NCBI GenBank assembly: GCA_937892155.1
Contig: CALAUG010000059.1
Location: 62,001 to 126,000 of the forward strand
Source: an uncultured Bacteroidales bacterium
GTDB lineage: Bacteria > Bacteroidota > Bacteroidia > Bacteroidales > UBA1715
DNA: 64,000 nt
Direction of reading: 5' to 3'
The translations under genes were made by a program, and so were the position numbers. Under the pieces are notes generated by a model that did no database searches, had not been told where the DNA came from, and was given only the letters and a program-made list of their open reading frames with translations. Each line of letters opens with the position of its first letter. Positions within the stretch are counted from its first letter, which is position 1. Positions 37,394 through 46,049 of this stretch are shown here, piece after piece.

Positions 37394-38149
37394 ATGAAAC
37401 GCTTACTCATTGTTTTCGGTTGTTTAGTGTGTTTGTTTGCAACATCCTGCAAGACGTTACGACCAACCGTTATGTTTAAAACCAACAAGAATTTCCAATA
37501 CTCAGAATTCTCCGAAACTCCCCGTGTAACAGTTTTACAACCGTTTGACCAATTAGAAGTCATAATGTCAACCAACAACGGATATCTTTTGTTGGAAACA
37601 GAATCTAACGAAGGACGAAATTATTCATACAACCGCCAAAACAACGGAGTAACGTATATGATTCGTCAGGACAGCATTGTAAAAATTCCGACTGTCGGCG
37701 AAGTGAAACTTGGTGGAATGACCAAAGATTCGGCAGAAATGTTGCTGGAAAACGAGTTATCGAAGTATTATCAGGCACCATTTGTTAAGATTACTATTAC
37801 CAATCGTAACGTGATTCTTTTCTTTGACGAAGGTACCGATGGACAAAAAATTTCCATTCCTGAAGGCGGACTTACACTATTAGAAGCCATTGCCGATGCA
37901 GGTGGACTTACAGAAAGCAGCAAATCCTACAAAATTAAATTGATACGTGGCAACAACAGAAATCCAGAAGTTTACAATTTCAACATAAGAAGTTTGGAAG
38001 AATTCAAAAAAGCGAATTTTATGCTCGAGGCAAACGACATCGTCTATGTTGATTCCCGTCCACGTTACGCTACAAAATTCGTCAAAGAAATATCTCCATA
38101 CTTAACGCTCATCACCTGCCTAACAATGGTGTACAGCATATTCAAATAA
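37394..38149 (+). CDS. Polysaccharide export lipoprotein (Wza-like, SLBB domain)
   Basis: This 251-residue lipoprotein starts MKRLLIVFGCLVCLFATSC, with lipobox ATSC. The polysaccharide-export domain covers about residues 50-130 (LQPFDQLEVIMST ... IVKIPTVGEVKLGGMTKDSA, ending with FVKITITNRNVILFF). An SLBB-like segment follows (ISIPEGGLTLLEAIADAGG). A C-terminal hydrophobic helix (SPYLTLITCLTMVYSIFK) could cross the outer membrane as in Wza. Wza-type proteins form the outer-membrane exit pore for capsule or exopolysaccharide. It precedes the Wzc-like kinase by three bases. Confidence 0.9.
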   Translation: MKRLLIVFGCLVCLFATSCKTLRPTVMFKTNKNFQYSEFSETPRVTVLQPFDQLEVIMSTNNGYLLLETESNEGRNYSYNRQNNGVTYMIRQDSIVKIPTVGEVKLGGMTKDSAEMLLENELSKYYQAPFVKITITNRNVILFFDEGTDGQKISIPEGGLTLLEAIADAGGLTESSKSYKIKLIRGNNRNPEVYNFNIRSLEEFKKANFMLEANDIVYVDSRPRYATKFVKEISPYLTLITCLTMVYSIFK

Positions 38150-38152
38150 CCT

Positions 38153-40594
38153 ATGGCAAAGACAAAAAAAATACCTGCTTTCAATGATACGTTTGACTTA
38201 AGCAAACTATGGATTGTCATTAAAAGGAATCTGTGGATATACATTTTGCTTATCATCCTAACTATTATTGGCACGAAACTATATTTCCGTTATACCATTC
38301 CAACATACGAAACGAACTCTGTCATTCAAATTAATACAGAAGAACGGGAAAGACAAATCGTTGACCTTTCGGAAACCTACGGACAATCATCTTTAACAAA
38401 TTTGATAGAACTTATCCGTTCATCGGAATTTCTAAAAAGAACATTACAACAACTGAATCTTTACACCAACTATTTTGCCGAAGGACGGTTTGTTACTTCA
38501 GAACTTTACAAAAAATCACCTTTTTTTGTTGAGATGGAAAATCCACAAGAAGTTATTCTCAACAAAAAAATCTACATCAAATATTCCAACGAAACTAAAT
38601 TAGTAACAATTAGCTACGAAATTAGTCCAGAGAAGTATTACACCACTGACATCAAGAAAAACGAATGGACAGACATCAATGGTTGTAGAATTTACGTAAA
38701 CATTACCAGTCCTGACTCTTTTGACCAACAAAACACAAGACACTATTTCATACGTTACGACGAGAACACGGCGCTGGCAGTCCAATTCGAAGATCTTGAC
38801 GTGTCAATTTTAAGTTCTGACGCAAACACAATCCAGGTGAAATACACGAGTGAAAATGCCCAAAAAGCATCCGATATAGTCAACACAATTTGTGAAAACT
38901 TTTTGGCATACAATGTTGAGAAAAAACAGGAACGAGCTGAAAAAATTCTACAATTCATAAACGAACAACTCGAGATTGTATACCAACAGTTGACTGACTC
39001 CGAGCAACAATTGGAACAATTCAAGAAAGACAATAAAATCACGGGGAATGTATTTGACAACAACACGAAGCTCAATTCACCATCTCAGGATATAGAAAAA
39101 TACCAGTCACAAATTCAGACGCTGAACAAAGTAAACCATCAGATAGAAATTGGCGAAAGTTTCGATATTATGAGTGCCATCTCCACCCTTTCCGGCACTT
39201 CGTCAGAATCAATGATACTCAATTTCTTGAATGGCATCCAGCAATTACAAAAACAACGAGAACAATTATTAATGACTTTAACCCCTGACAATCATAAAGT
39301 TAAAGTTATTGACCAACAAATTGAAGAACAAAAGAAGCATTTAGCCGACATTATTGACATTACGAATAAGAAACTCCGTAATGATATTGCCGCACTTGAA
39401 AAACTTGCGCAAAATAAAGCGACCGAATTTAATGAGACTGAATTAACAAAATTAAAACGTATTCACGACGTTCACCAGAATTTCTACAATCAACTGATAG
39501 AGAAACGTGCTGAATATTTAATTTCAAAAGCAGGATACATTACAAACAACTTGATTCTTCAGAAATCAAGCGTTCCCAACACACCAATTTCACCTATTGC
39601 ATCATACACAATTGCGTTAAGTTGCATTGGTTGTTTACTTTTAATTTTGCTTATAACCGTTGTTTGTTACTTACTATTCAATCAAATAACAAGTATCAAC
39701 GACATCACAAAATTCACGAATGCGCCGATTTCCGGGGTTATTCCAATTTCAAACTCATCAGACAAAATCCATAGATTTGTCGTCGAAAACAAAGCGAATT
39801 CCGTTATTACAGAAGCTTTCAGAACTCTTCGCTCCAATTTAGAGTTTCTGCATCAAAGTAAAGAGGCAAGCAAAATCATTGCAGTAACGTCAACTATTTC
39901 GGGAGAAGGAAAGACATTCATTGCAATCAATTTAGGTGGTGTTTTTGCATTAAGCGGTAAGAGGGTTATTCTTTTGGACCTTGACCTCCGCAAGCCGAAA
40001 GTTCACCTTTCATTCAATGCACACAACCACGCAGGAATGAGTACAATACTTATCGGAAAGGACAAATATCAAGACTGCATCATTAAAACAGATTTTGAAA
40101 CTTTTGATATTATTTCTTCCGGTCCAACTCCTCCAAATCCTGCAGAGCTAGCCAATTCAAAAGCATTTGACAATCTTTTGGAAGAATTGAAACAAAGCTA
40201 TGATATTATTATCATAGATACGCCTCCTATTGGTATTGTGAGTGACGCTATCTTTAGTTTCCAACGTGCCGATTTGCCAATATACGTATCGCGTGCAAAT
40301 TACTCTAAGCGAGTATTTATCAACAACATAAACTATCTATACGAGCAAAAATCAATTCAAAATCTATCGGTGGTACTCAATGGTATTTCCATTGTTTCGT
40401 CTAAGTACGGATATGGATACAGCGGATATGGATACGGGTACAGCGGATATGGTTATGGATACGGATTTGGATATGGATATTATTCATACGATCAAAAAGG
40501 TGCCAAAAAGCAATCTTGGTTTAGCAAATTATTTAAGAGGGAAAAAGGTCACGACCACGAGCATCAGCACCATCATCATACCACGGAAAAATGA
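38153..40594 (+). CDS. Wzc-like polysaccharide co-polymerase with tyrosine autokinase domain
   Basis: This 813-residue inner-membrane protein has a Wzz domain with two membrane helices (about residues 20-45 and 480-510) around a long periplasmic coiled coil. Then follows a BY-kinase domain with Walker A STISGEGKTFIAIN (near 583), Walker A' VILLDLDLRKP and Walker B IIIIDTPPI. The C-terminus has a Tyr cluster from about residue 753 (repeats of YGYG and YSGYGYGY), the expected autophosphorylation site that controls chain length and export. It ends with a His-rich tail (HEHQHHHH), which is unusual. Its stop overlaps the next start (ATGA). Confidence 0.93.
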   Translation: MAKTKKIPAFNDTFDLSKLWIVIKRNLWIYILLIILTIIGTKLYFRYTIPTYETNSVIQINTEERERQIVDLSETYGQSSLTNLIELIRSSEFLKRTLQQLNLYTNYFAEGRFVTSELYKKSPFFVEMENPQEVILNKKIYIKYSNETKLVTISYEISPEKYYTTDIKKNEWTDINGCRIYVNITSPDSFDQQNTRHYFIRYDENTALAVQFEDLDVSILSSDANTIQVKYTSENAQKASDIVNTICENFLAYNVEKKQERAEKILQFINEQLEIVYQQLTDSEQQLEQFKKDNKITGNVFDNNTKLNSPSQDIEKYQSQIQTLNKVNHQIEIGESFDIMSAISTLSGTSSESMILNFLNGIQQLQKQREQLLMTLTPDNHKVKVIDQQIEEQKKHLADIIDITNKKLRNDIAALEKLAQNKATEFNETELTKLKRIHDVHQNFYNQLIEKRAEYLISKAGYITNNLILQKSSVPNTPISPIASYTIALSCIGCLLLILLITVVCYLLFNQITSINDITKFTNAPISGVIPISNSSDKIHRFVVENKANSVITEAFRTLRSNLEFLHQSKEASKIIAVTSTISGEGKTFIAINLGGVFALSGKRVILLDLDLRKPKVHLSFNAHNHAGMSTILIGKDKYQDCIIKTDFETFDIISSGPTPPNPAELANSKAFDNLLEELKQSYDIIIIDTPPIGIVSDAIFSFQRADLPIYVSRANYSKRVFINNINYLYEQKSIQNLSVVLNGISIVSSKYGYGYSGYGYGYSGYGYGYGFGYGYYSYDQKGAKKQSWFSKLFKREKGHDHEHQHHHHTTEK

Positions 40595-41643
40595 TAGAAT
40601 ACAGCGTATATTTTTTTGCACTATGTATCATTAGTGCATTGAGTTATTGGTTTTTACTTAGACATCCTAAAATAGATGTTTTAAAGAAAAAGAACGAAAC
40701 AGGAGAACGCTTTGCTTCGCAGTCAAAACCCATAATAGGCGGTTCCATATTTTTCATCTGTATTATTCTAGCCTTCATTTATACGTCTTTTTCAAGCAGA
40801 TTTGGTGCAGATCTTCCAGATTACACAATACTCATCTGCGTGGTTATTGCATTTGGCATGGGGTGCATTGACGACCTTAAAAATTTCTCGCCACTTTTTA
40901 AACTAATATTTCAAATTATTTGCGCTGGAATTTTCATTTACACCAACAATTATATTCAAACATCAGACAACATTTTTCTGAATTCTGGATTAACGATACT
41001 ATGGGTTGTTGGCATAATGAACAGCATCAATATGTTGGACAACATGGACGGCATCACAGCTTCTGTTTCAACAATCATTTTTGCCACAATTGCTTGTTTG
41101 GCAGAAGGTTGGGACGTACATATATTATTAGCCATAGTCGCTGGTCTCGTTGCATTTTTAATATGGAATTGGCATCCGTCAAAAATGTACATGGGCGACA
41201 ATGGAAGCCAATTATTAGGCTTGCTCCTCGCCTACTTTAGTATTAAGTACGTTTGGAATTCCGGCCAAAGCATAATTGGAATCAACTACGAACAATTATT
41301 ATTTATTGGGTTAATGTTCATCATTCCACTGACAGACACAATTACCGTTGCCATCAACAGATTTTTAGGCGGTCGTTCTCCTTTTGTCGGTGACAAATAC
41401 CACACAACACATTGTCTAGTATATAAAGGATTGTCTATACCAACGACGGTTACTCTTATGTCGGCTATTAATGCAATTGGATGCATACTGAGCTGGTATT
41501 TTATATACTGTAAACACGCAACATTATCGATGTGCGAGGCAATTCTACTTTTTGTGTTCATATTTGTCGTCTTTATTTCGGCATACATTCTGAACCTTAT
41601 CATAAGAAAAGAGAACAACCTGCTCTATAAAAAAAGCAAATAA
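40591..41643 (+). CDS. MraY/WecA-like polyprenyl-phosphate glycosyl-1-phosphate transferase
   Basis: The 350-residue integral membrane enzyme has about ten hydrophobic segments and the family motifs GCIDDLKNFSPLFKL, NSINMLDNMDGITA (catalytic Asp-rich loop), KMYMGDNGSQLLG and a HIGH-like loop near DKYHTTHCL. The family moves HexNAc-1-phosphate from UDP-sugar to undecaprenyl phosphate, the first membrane step of cell-wall or polysaccharide synthesis. Because it lies inside a polysaccharide locus, WecA-type priming is more likely than MraY. Start overlaps the wzc stop by four bases. Confidence 0.9.
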   Translation: MIEYSVYFFALCIISALSYWFLLRHPKIDVLKKKNETGERFASQSKPIIGGSIFFICIILAFIYTSFSSRFGADLPDYTILICVVIAFGMGCIDDLKNFSPLFKLIFQIICAGIFIYTNNYIQTSDNIFLNSGLTILWVVGIMNSINMLDNMDGITASVSTIIFATIACLAEGWDVHILLAIVAGLVAFLIWNWHPSKMYMGDNGSQLLGLLLAYFSIKYVWNSGQSIIGINYEQLLFIGLMFIIPLTDTITVAINRFLGGRSPFVGDKYHTTHCLVYKGLSIPTTVTLMSAINAIGCILSWYFIYCKHATLSMCEAILLFVFIFVVFISAYILNLIIRKENNLLYKKSK

Positions 41644-41656
41644 CACTCATATAGCA

Positions 41657-43204
41657 ATGAATGTAAACTGTTATCATACAAACCGTTATAGTAACACGTT
41701 TACATTTTTATGTCTGTTTTTGTGCTGGTGTGTACTCCCATTTCAAAATATTTTTGCCCAAAATGCCGACATACAGCGTTACGAATATACAGACAACAGT
41801 AAAGAATATTACGGCTGTATTCCGCTTGACGCCAATGGTATGTTGCTGAAAACATACGACAAACGCAAACAGACAAGCAAGAAAAATAATGTATACACAT
41901 TTATAAAATACGATACGACCTTTAAAATTCTTGATTCCATTGATGTAGTTCAACCAGCGCGAAAATCGGCTTACCTCAATTATTCCACAAAAGAAAATGT
42001 ATATAATCTCGCCTACCAAAATTCAGGGATATACAATCTTTCTGTAATTTATGGTAAAACGTCAAAAGTTGAATATTACACAGGAAAATTTCCCAAGCAC
42101 ACCATTATCAATACGATGCGTGCAGTTGGAAGTTACGTCTATTTTCTCGGCTATATAAAAGACTTACCAATATTGATTGGGAAAAACACTATTGATAACG
42201 AAATGACGTTCTTCAAAATTATTCCATTGAATAAAAACCGATTTTCAATCTTATCATTTGAAGTGAACGAAGAAAGTGGAGAAGTTTATATTTTCACAAA
42301 GGACTTTATGAAAAATGAAAATCTAATAAAATTCTACGTCTTTAAAGGAAATGATAAAATTCTGGAAAAAATGATACAATCACCAGATCCGGAAAAATAC
42401 ATTTCGTCAGCCTACGCATCAAAACTATCTGATGGTTCATACATTATTTCTGGAACTTATAACAATACCAAAAAGAATCCAATGTCGTCGGTGGGAATAT
42501 TTTTGATGAAAACTAATGCCGACGGTACAACCCAACAAACGAAATTTATCAACTATCTCGACATTACAAACTTTACATCATATTTATCAGAAAAACAGCA
42601 AGATAGAATAGAAAAGAAGCAAGAGCGCAAACAAAATCAAGATAAAGAATTAGAAATTAATTATTATATGGCTCCGCACAACATTATAGAAAAAGACGGA
42701 GAATATATACTTGTCTGCGAAGCATATTATCCTACATATCGTCAAGAATGTCAGTATATTACAACAGGTATGGGGACATCAATGCATTGCTACCAAGTTT
42801 TTGATGGTTTTCAGTACACCCACTTTTTTCTGCTAGGTTTTAACGAAAATGCCGATTTGCTATGGAGTAATTCCGCCCCACTCCACATTGACGAAAAACC
42901 ATACACTGTGGTAAAATTTCTTGCTGTCAGTCAGAAAAAACCGAATACTCAAATTGTGTATTCAACTTGGGATAATTTATTCATATATAATTATAATGAA
43001 GGAGATCTATTGAATCAAGAAACAATACCATTCTTCAAAGAGGAAGAGAAAGTGCTTAATTCAATAAACAAAACCCGTTACTGGTACGGAAACACATTTA
43101 TTTCGTACGGAATGCAAAGAACTAAAAACAAAGAAGACAAAGAAAAAAGAGAAATGTTCTTTGTCGAAAAGATTAAAATATCTACAAACAATGGCACTCA
43201 TTAA
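41657..43204 (+). CDS. Secreted protein of unknown function in the polysaccharide locus
   Basis: The 515-residue protein has an N-terminal hydrophobic signal (TFTFLCLFLCWCVLPFQNIFA, cleavage likely after IFA). The mature part shows repeated short beta-type stretches such as YTFIKYDTTFKILDSID, GSYVYFLGYI, GEVYIFTKDF and GSYIISGTYNN, suggestive of a beta-propeller. A Lys/Gln-rich segment (about 310-335) interrupts it. I do not recognise a family. Its 3' end overlaps the start of the carbonic-anhydrase gene by 14 bases, so it belongs to the same transcript. Confidence 0.7.
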   Translation: MNVNCYHTNRYSNTFTFLCLFLCWCVLPFQNIFAQNADIQRYEYTDNSKEYYGCIPLDANGMLLKTYDKRKQTSKKNNVYTFIKYDTTFKILDSIDVVQPARKSAYLNYSTKENVYNLAYQNSGIYNLSVIYGKTSKVEYYTGKFPKHTIINTMRAVGSYVYFLGYIKDLPILIGKNTIDNEMTFFKIIPLNKNRFSILSFEVNEESGEVYIFTKDFMKNENLIKFYVFKGNDKILEKMIQSPDPEKYISSAYASKLSDGSYIISGTYNNTKKNPMSSVGIFLMKTNADGTTQQTKFINYLDITNFTSYLSEKQQDRIEKKQERKQNQDKELEINYYMAPHNIIEKDGEYILVCEAYYPTYRQECQYITTGMGTSMHCYQVFDGFQYTHFFLLGFNENADLLWSNSAPLHIDEKPYTVVKFLAVSQKKPNTQIVYSTWDNLFIYNYNEGDLLNQETIPFFKEEEKVLNSINKTRYWYGNTFISYGMQRTKNKEDKEKREMFFVEKIKISTNNGTH

Positions 43205-43706
43205 ATCTGTACGCGGATTCACTCCAAAGATTGGAGAAAACTGTTTTTTAGCCGACAACGCGACAATTATCGGCGATGTGGAAATGGGAAAAGATTGTAG
43301 CATCTGGTTCAACGCCGTGCTTCGTGGCGATGTAAATTCAATAAAAATCGGCAATCTTGTAAATATTCAGGACGGTTCGGTATTGCATACATTATACGAA
43401 AAATCAACGATAGAAATCGGCGACAATGTTTCTGTAGGTCACAACGTTACAATCCACGGAGCAAAAATCTGCGACAACGTATTGATTGGAATGGGTTCGG
43501 TGATTTTGGACAATGCCGTGATTGGCGAAAATTCAATCATTGCTGCCGGAGCCGTTGTTACGAGCGGAACTATTGTAGAACCAGGAAGTTTGTACGCCGG
43601 TGTTCCTGCCAAGAAAATCAAAGACGTTTCGCCCGAGCAAACCAAAGAAATGATTTACAAAATTTCGCATAACTACAGAATGTATGCGGACTGGTACAAG
43701 GAATAG
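43191..43706 (+). CDS. Gamma carbonic anhydrase-like hexapeptide protein
   Basis: The 171-residue protein starts at MALIKSVRGFTPKIG, the normal family start. An in-frame ATG 30 bases upstream would add an atypical extension. It forms a left-handed beta-helix of hexapeptide repeats (IGDVEMG, IKIGNLVNIQD, IEIGDNVSVGHN...). The three metal histidines of the family are present in IQDGSVLHTL, SVGHNVTIHG (two). The C-terminal helix ends ISHNYRMYADWYKE. Family members are YrdA/PaaY/Cam-like; carbonate dehydratase activity is possible but not certain. It is convergent with the methyltransferase gene. Confidence 0.9.
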   Translation: MALIKSVRGFTPKIGENCFLADNATIIGDVEMGKDCSIWFNAVLRGDVNSIKIGNLVNIQDGSVLHTLYEKSTIEIGDNVSVGHNVTIHGAKICDNVLIGMGSVILDNAVIGENSIIAAGAVVTSGTIVEPGSLYAGVPAKKIKDVSPEQTKEMIYKISHNYRMYADWYKE

Positions 43707-43768
43707 AAGTATCGGTTTTCAGTAGGATTTGGAATAATAGAAATTTGATACTCTCAGTACAACTTTGT

Positions 43769-45016
43769 TTACATCAGTACAAAATCACTTAACGGACGAA
43801 TGGTTGCCCGATATGTATTAAGACGTTGTTTTATGTTGACCGACTTGTCCTGCTCTACCGTTTTTGTATTATCAAAATGAACCACAATATAATGCGATGC
43901 ATGTTCGGGATGAAAACCAATTTTTTCCAAAGCCTCACGCGTCCATATTTGAAAAGTTCCCGCTTTTTTCAATTTAAAAATTTGACAATCGTTACCACCT
44001 GTATGTAACAAAACGTACTTCATACGTTCAAATCCTGCTGTTACTTGCAACGAGCCTTTCGATTCATTTGCACGCATATAACAAATGCCTTTTTCAATCA
44101 TCAACTTTCGTTTATCTTCCGAAGCATGATTTACCAAAACCATTGATTCTGTTGACGAATCAGACATTTTTCGCAACATTTTTTCTGCTATTTCAGGATT
44201 TTCAATTTCCTCGCGACGTCGTTTCCCCAATTCCAAATATTCTTGTTCTTGGTCAATTCCAATAAAGTTGCGACCTAAAAGATTTGCTGCAATACCTGTT
44301 GTGCAACTGCCTGCAAATGGATCAAGAATTGTATCACCTTTATTTGTTGATGCTAAAATAATGCGATTCAAAAGTTTTAGAGGTTTTTGCGTTGGGTGCT
44401 TACCACAAGTTTTCTCCCACAAACCAACTGCCGACATTCGCCAAACATCTGTCATTTGTTTGTCGCCATTGATGCGTTTCATCACATCGTAGTTGAATTT
44501 GTGCGGTTTCTTTTCTGATTTGCGAGCCCAAATAATCAATTCAGTAGAAAAAGTAAAATAACGGCAACTAATATTTGGCGCAGGGTCTGACTTTTGCCAC
44601 GTTATGTAATTCAAAATCTTGTAGCCCAATTCCTTGAGACAACGTTGAACGACAAAAATATTGTGATACGTTCCCGAAATCCAAATAGTTCCATCGTCTT
44701 TTAGTTTTGAGTGGCACACTTCAAGCCATTCTTTGTTGAATTGGTACATATATTCGGGTGTACCGCCTTTGTCCCAATCGCCTTTGTCCACGCAAACCAT
44801 TCGTCCATTCTTGCAACTAATTCCTCCATTGCTCAAAAAATATGGAGGGTCGGCAAAAATCATATCCACACTATTGTCGGGAATGTTTTTTACAAGTTGG
44901 CGACAATCACCATGATGAAGGGTGAAATTTGGATACGTAATCCAATAAGAAAAACATGTTCGTTCTTCCTCATTCCTTTTTTTGTTCATAAACGCAATTT
45001 TTGCACGCTTGAACAT
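43769..45016 (-). CDS. Site-specific DNA methyltransferase (amino-methylating, beta type) with a C-terminal extension
   Basis: The catalytic motif DPPY (FADPPYFLSNGG) precedes the AdoMet motif DPFAGSCTTGIAANLLGRN, the order of beta-class N6-adenine/N4-cytosine methyltransferases. The segment KHPTQKPLKLLNRII is also typical. A region of about 130 residues after the catalytic domain (from about 285, with LMIEKGICYMRANESKGSLQ and HASHYIVVHFDN) is not part of the core and may read DNA or carry an accessory function. An alternative start exists nine codons in (44989). It lies behind a predicted endonuclease gene and a structured RNA, so a type II restriction-modification role is plausible. The target is unknown. 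Confidence 0.88.
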   Translation of the reverse strand: MFKRAKIAFMNKKRNEEERTCFSYWITYPNFTLHHGDCRQLVKNIPDNSVDMIFADPPYFLSNGGISCKNGRMVCVDKGDWDKGGTPEYMYQFNKEWLEVCHSKLKDDGTIWISGTYHNIFVVQRCLKELGYKILNYITWQKSDPAPNISCRYFTFSTELIIWARKSEKKPHKFNYDVMKRINGDKQMTDVWRMSAVGLWEKTCGKHPTQKPLKLLNRIILASTNKGDTILDPFAGSCTTGIAANLLGRNFIGIDQEQEYLELGKRRREEIENPEIAEKMLRKMSDSSTESMVLVNHASEDKRKLMIEKGICYMRANESKGSLQVTAGFERMKYVLLHTGGNDCQIFKLKKAGTFQIWTREALEKIGFHPEHASHYIVVHFDNTKTVEQDKSVNIKQRLNTYRATIRPLSDFVLM

Positions 45017-45043
45017 TCAGTATTACGGGACTTTCTAAGGCAC

Positions 45044-45074
45044 AAAAAAAACGTGGACGATACTTATCCACGTT
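45044..45074 (-). terminator. Terminator of the structured RNA
   Basis: On the minus strand AACGTGGA and TCCACGTT pair across a short loop and are followed by a T-run of eight. It lies between the endonuclease and methyltransferase genes. Confidence 0.85.
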
Positions 45075-45190
45075 CAGAGGCCCTAGGAAAGCCCGTTTTA
45101 CAAGACAAGTTCGCCCACGTCAAAAATTACGTGTGCTTGCTCTTATTCTTTGTAAAACATTCTTGAAATTTCCTAGGTTTCTGAAACGCT
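45044..45190 (-). ncRNA. Rod-shaped structured RNA, possibly a 6S RNA
   Basis: Read on the minus strand, this gap folds into one long rod. TCAGA (45184-45180) pairs with TCTGA (45078-45074). CCTAGGAAA (45177-45169) pairs with TTTCCTAGG (45090-45082). GTTTTACA (45158-45151) pairs with TGTAAAAC (45102-45095). CACGT (45133-45129) pairs with ACGTG (45120-45116) around an AATTTTTG loop. Between the second and third stems lies an asymmetric internal loop of about 10 and 4 bases. A terminator (45044-45074) closes the 3' end. A rod with a large central bubble is the plan of 6S RNA, the RNA-polymerase-binding regulator. The 5' end is not defined. The near-palindrome at 45199-45216 may be part of the closing region. 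No coding frame fits. The 6S identity is inference. Confidence 0.5.
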
Positions 45191-45248
45191 ACCGAATAAT
45201 AACAAACGTTGGTTATACTTATTTTTTACTTTTTACATCATTTTACTC

Positions 45249-45995
45249 TTATATAATAAAATCACAACTTTGCATTTCTATTTCTCTCTCATATTGTTTA
45301 TCCAATGAATCGTAATTCAAAAAATGAACACGGTCATTAGTTTTTAAATCAACAAATGCTGCATATTTCATCTTAGTAAGAAACTCATTTCTTCGTTTCT
45401 CATCTGCAACAATAACCATACGGACATACAAATCCTGCAAATCATTAAATTTCAACAATGAATTTTGTATATCAGTAGAATGTTCTATTTCAAAAAACGA
45501 ATGAGGCATTTGCCTATCATTAAACCAAATAACATCTATTGTTGAACTTCTTTTAACGAGATTTGAATATGTATACTGAGGTATCGTATCAAGAGTTTTT
45601 ATCTCGCCCAATGTTGCTTGATTTAAAAATAATCTATTTTTATCTTGGTCGGGAACAAATGTGTTAAAATGTCTCATTTTACCCATTTCCAGTAACAGAC
45701 CTTGATAATATGCATGATTAAAAACTTTTACAGTTTCTGAATCTTGATTTTGTTCAGTTTGAACAACAATCCCATTATTTTCTAATTGCTTCCTATTTCT
45801 TTCCAATGCATACAATCCAGGTTTAATTCTATAAATTCCATTCGTATGCCGAACTATACGACGAATAGACGCAAATGGAGTTTTTGTTCCCCATTTACAA
45901 TCTTCTATTTTGAAAATGTTTTGGTTTATTTGGTTTAACGTAGCAACACCACCTAACATTTCTATAGTTTCTATTACAGCCTGAGGTTGAGTCAT
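45249..45995 (-). CDS. Predicted PD-(D/E)XK-type restriction endonuclease with N-terminal winged helix
   Basis: The 248-residue protein has an N-terminal winged-helix-like domain (residues 1-65: VIETIEMLGGVATLNQINQ ... TPFASIRRIVRHTNGIYRIKPGLYAL). A second domain bears Glu103, Asp154 (STIDVIWFND) and Glu169-x-Glu171 (SFFEIEHSTD). The last three fit the D-x(n)-E-x-E variant of the PD-(D/E)XK nuclease core. With a methyltransferase gene just beyond a short RNA gene, a type II restriction enzyme is the best guess, but I do not recognise the exact family. It lies 54 bases downstream of the KilA-N gene on the same strand. Confidence 0.6.
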   Translation of the reverse strand: MTQPQAVIETIEMLGGVATLNQINQNIFKIEDCKWGTKTPFASIRRIVRHTNGIYRIKPGLYALERNRKQLENNGIVVQTEQNQDSETVKVFNHAYYQGLLLEMGKMRHFNTFVPDQDKNRLFLNQATLGEIKTLDTIPQYTYSNLVKRSSTIDVIWFNDRQMPHSFFEIEHSTDIQNSLLKFNDLQDLYVRMVIVADEKRRNEFLTKMKYAAFVDLKTNDRVHFLNYDSLDKQYEREIEMQSCDFII

Positions 45996-46049
45996 TTCCT
46001 TTATTTAAGTAGGTATCACAAATATATATAAATCTTCAAAAACATTTTA

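Noticed and set aside
45064..45072. TTATCCACG resembles a DnaA box
   Set aside because: It is a single imperfect match and forms the arm of a terminator hairpin; no cluster is present.
44711..45166. Plus-strand frame of about 150 codons over the methyltransferase start and the structured RNA
   Set aside because: It is antisense to a clear methyltransferase gene and runs through an RNA hairpin and terminator; composition is not protein-like.
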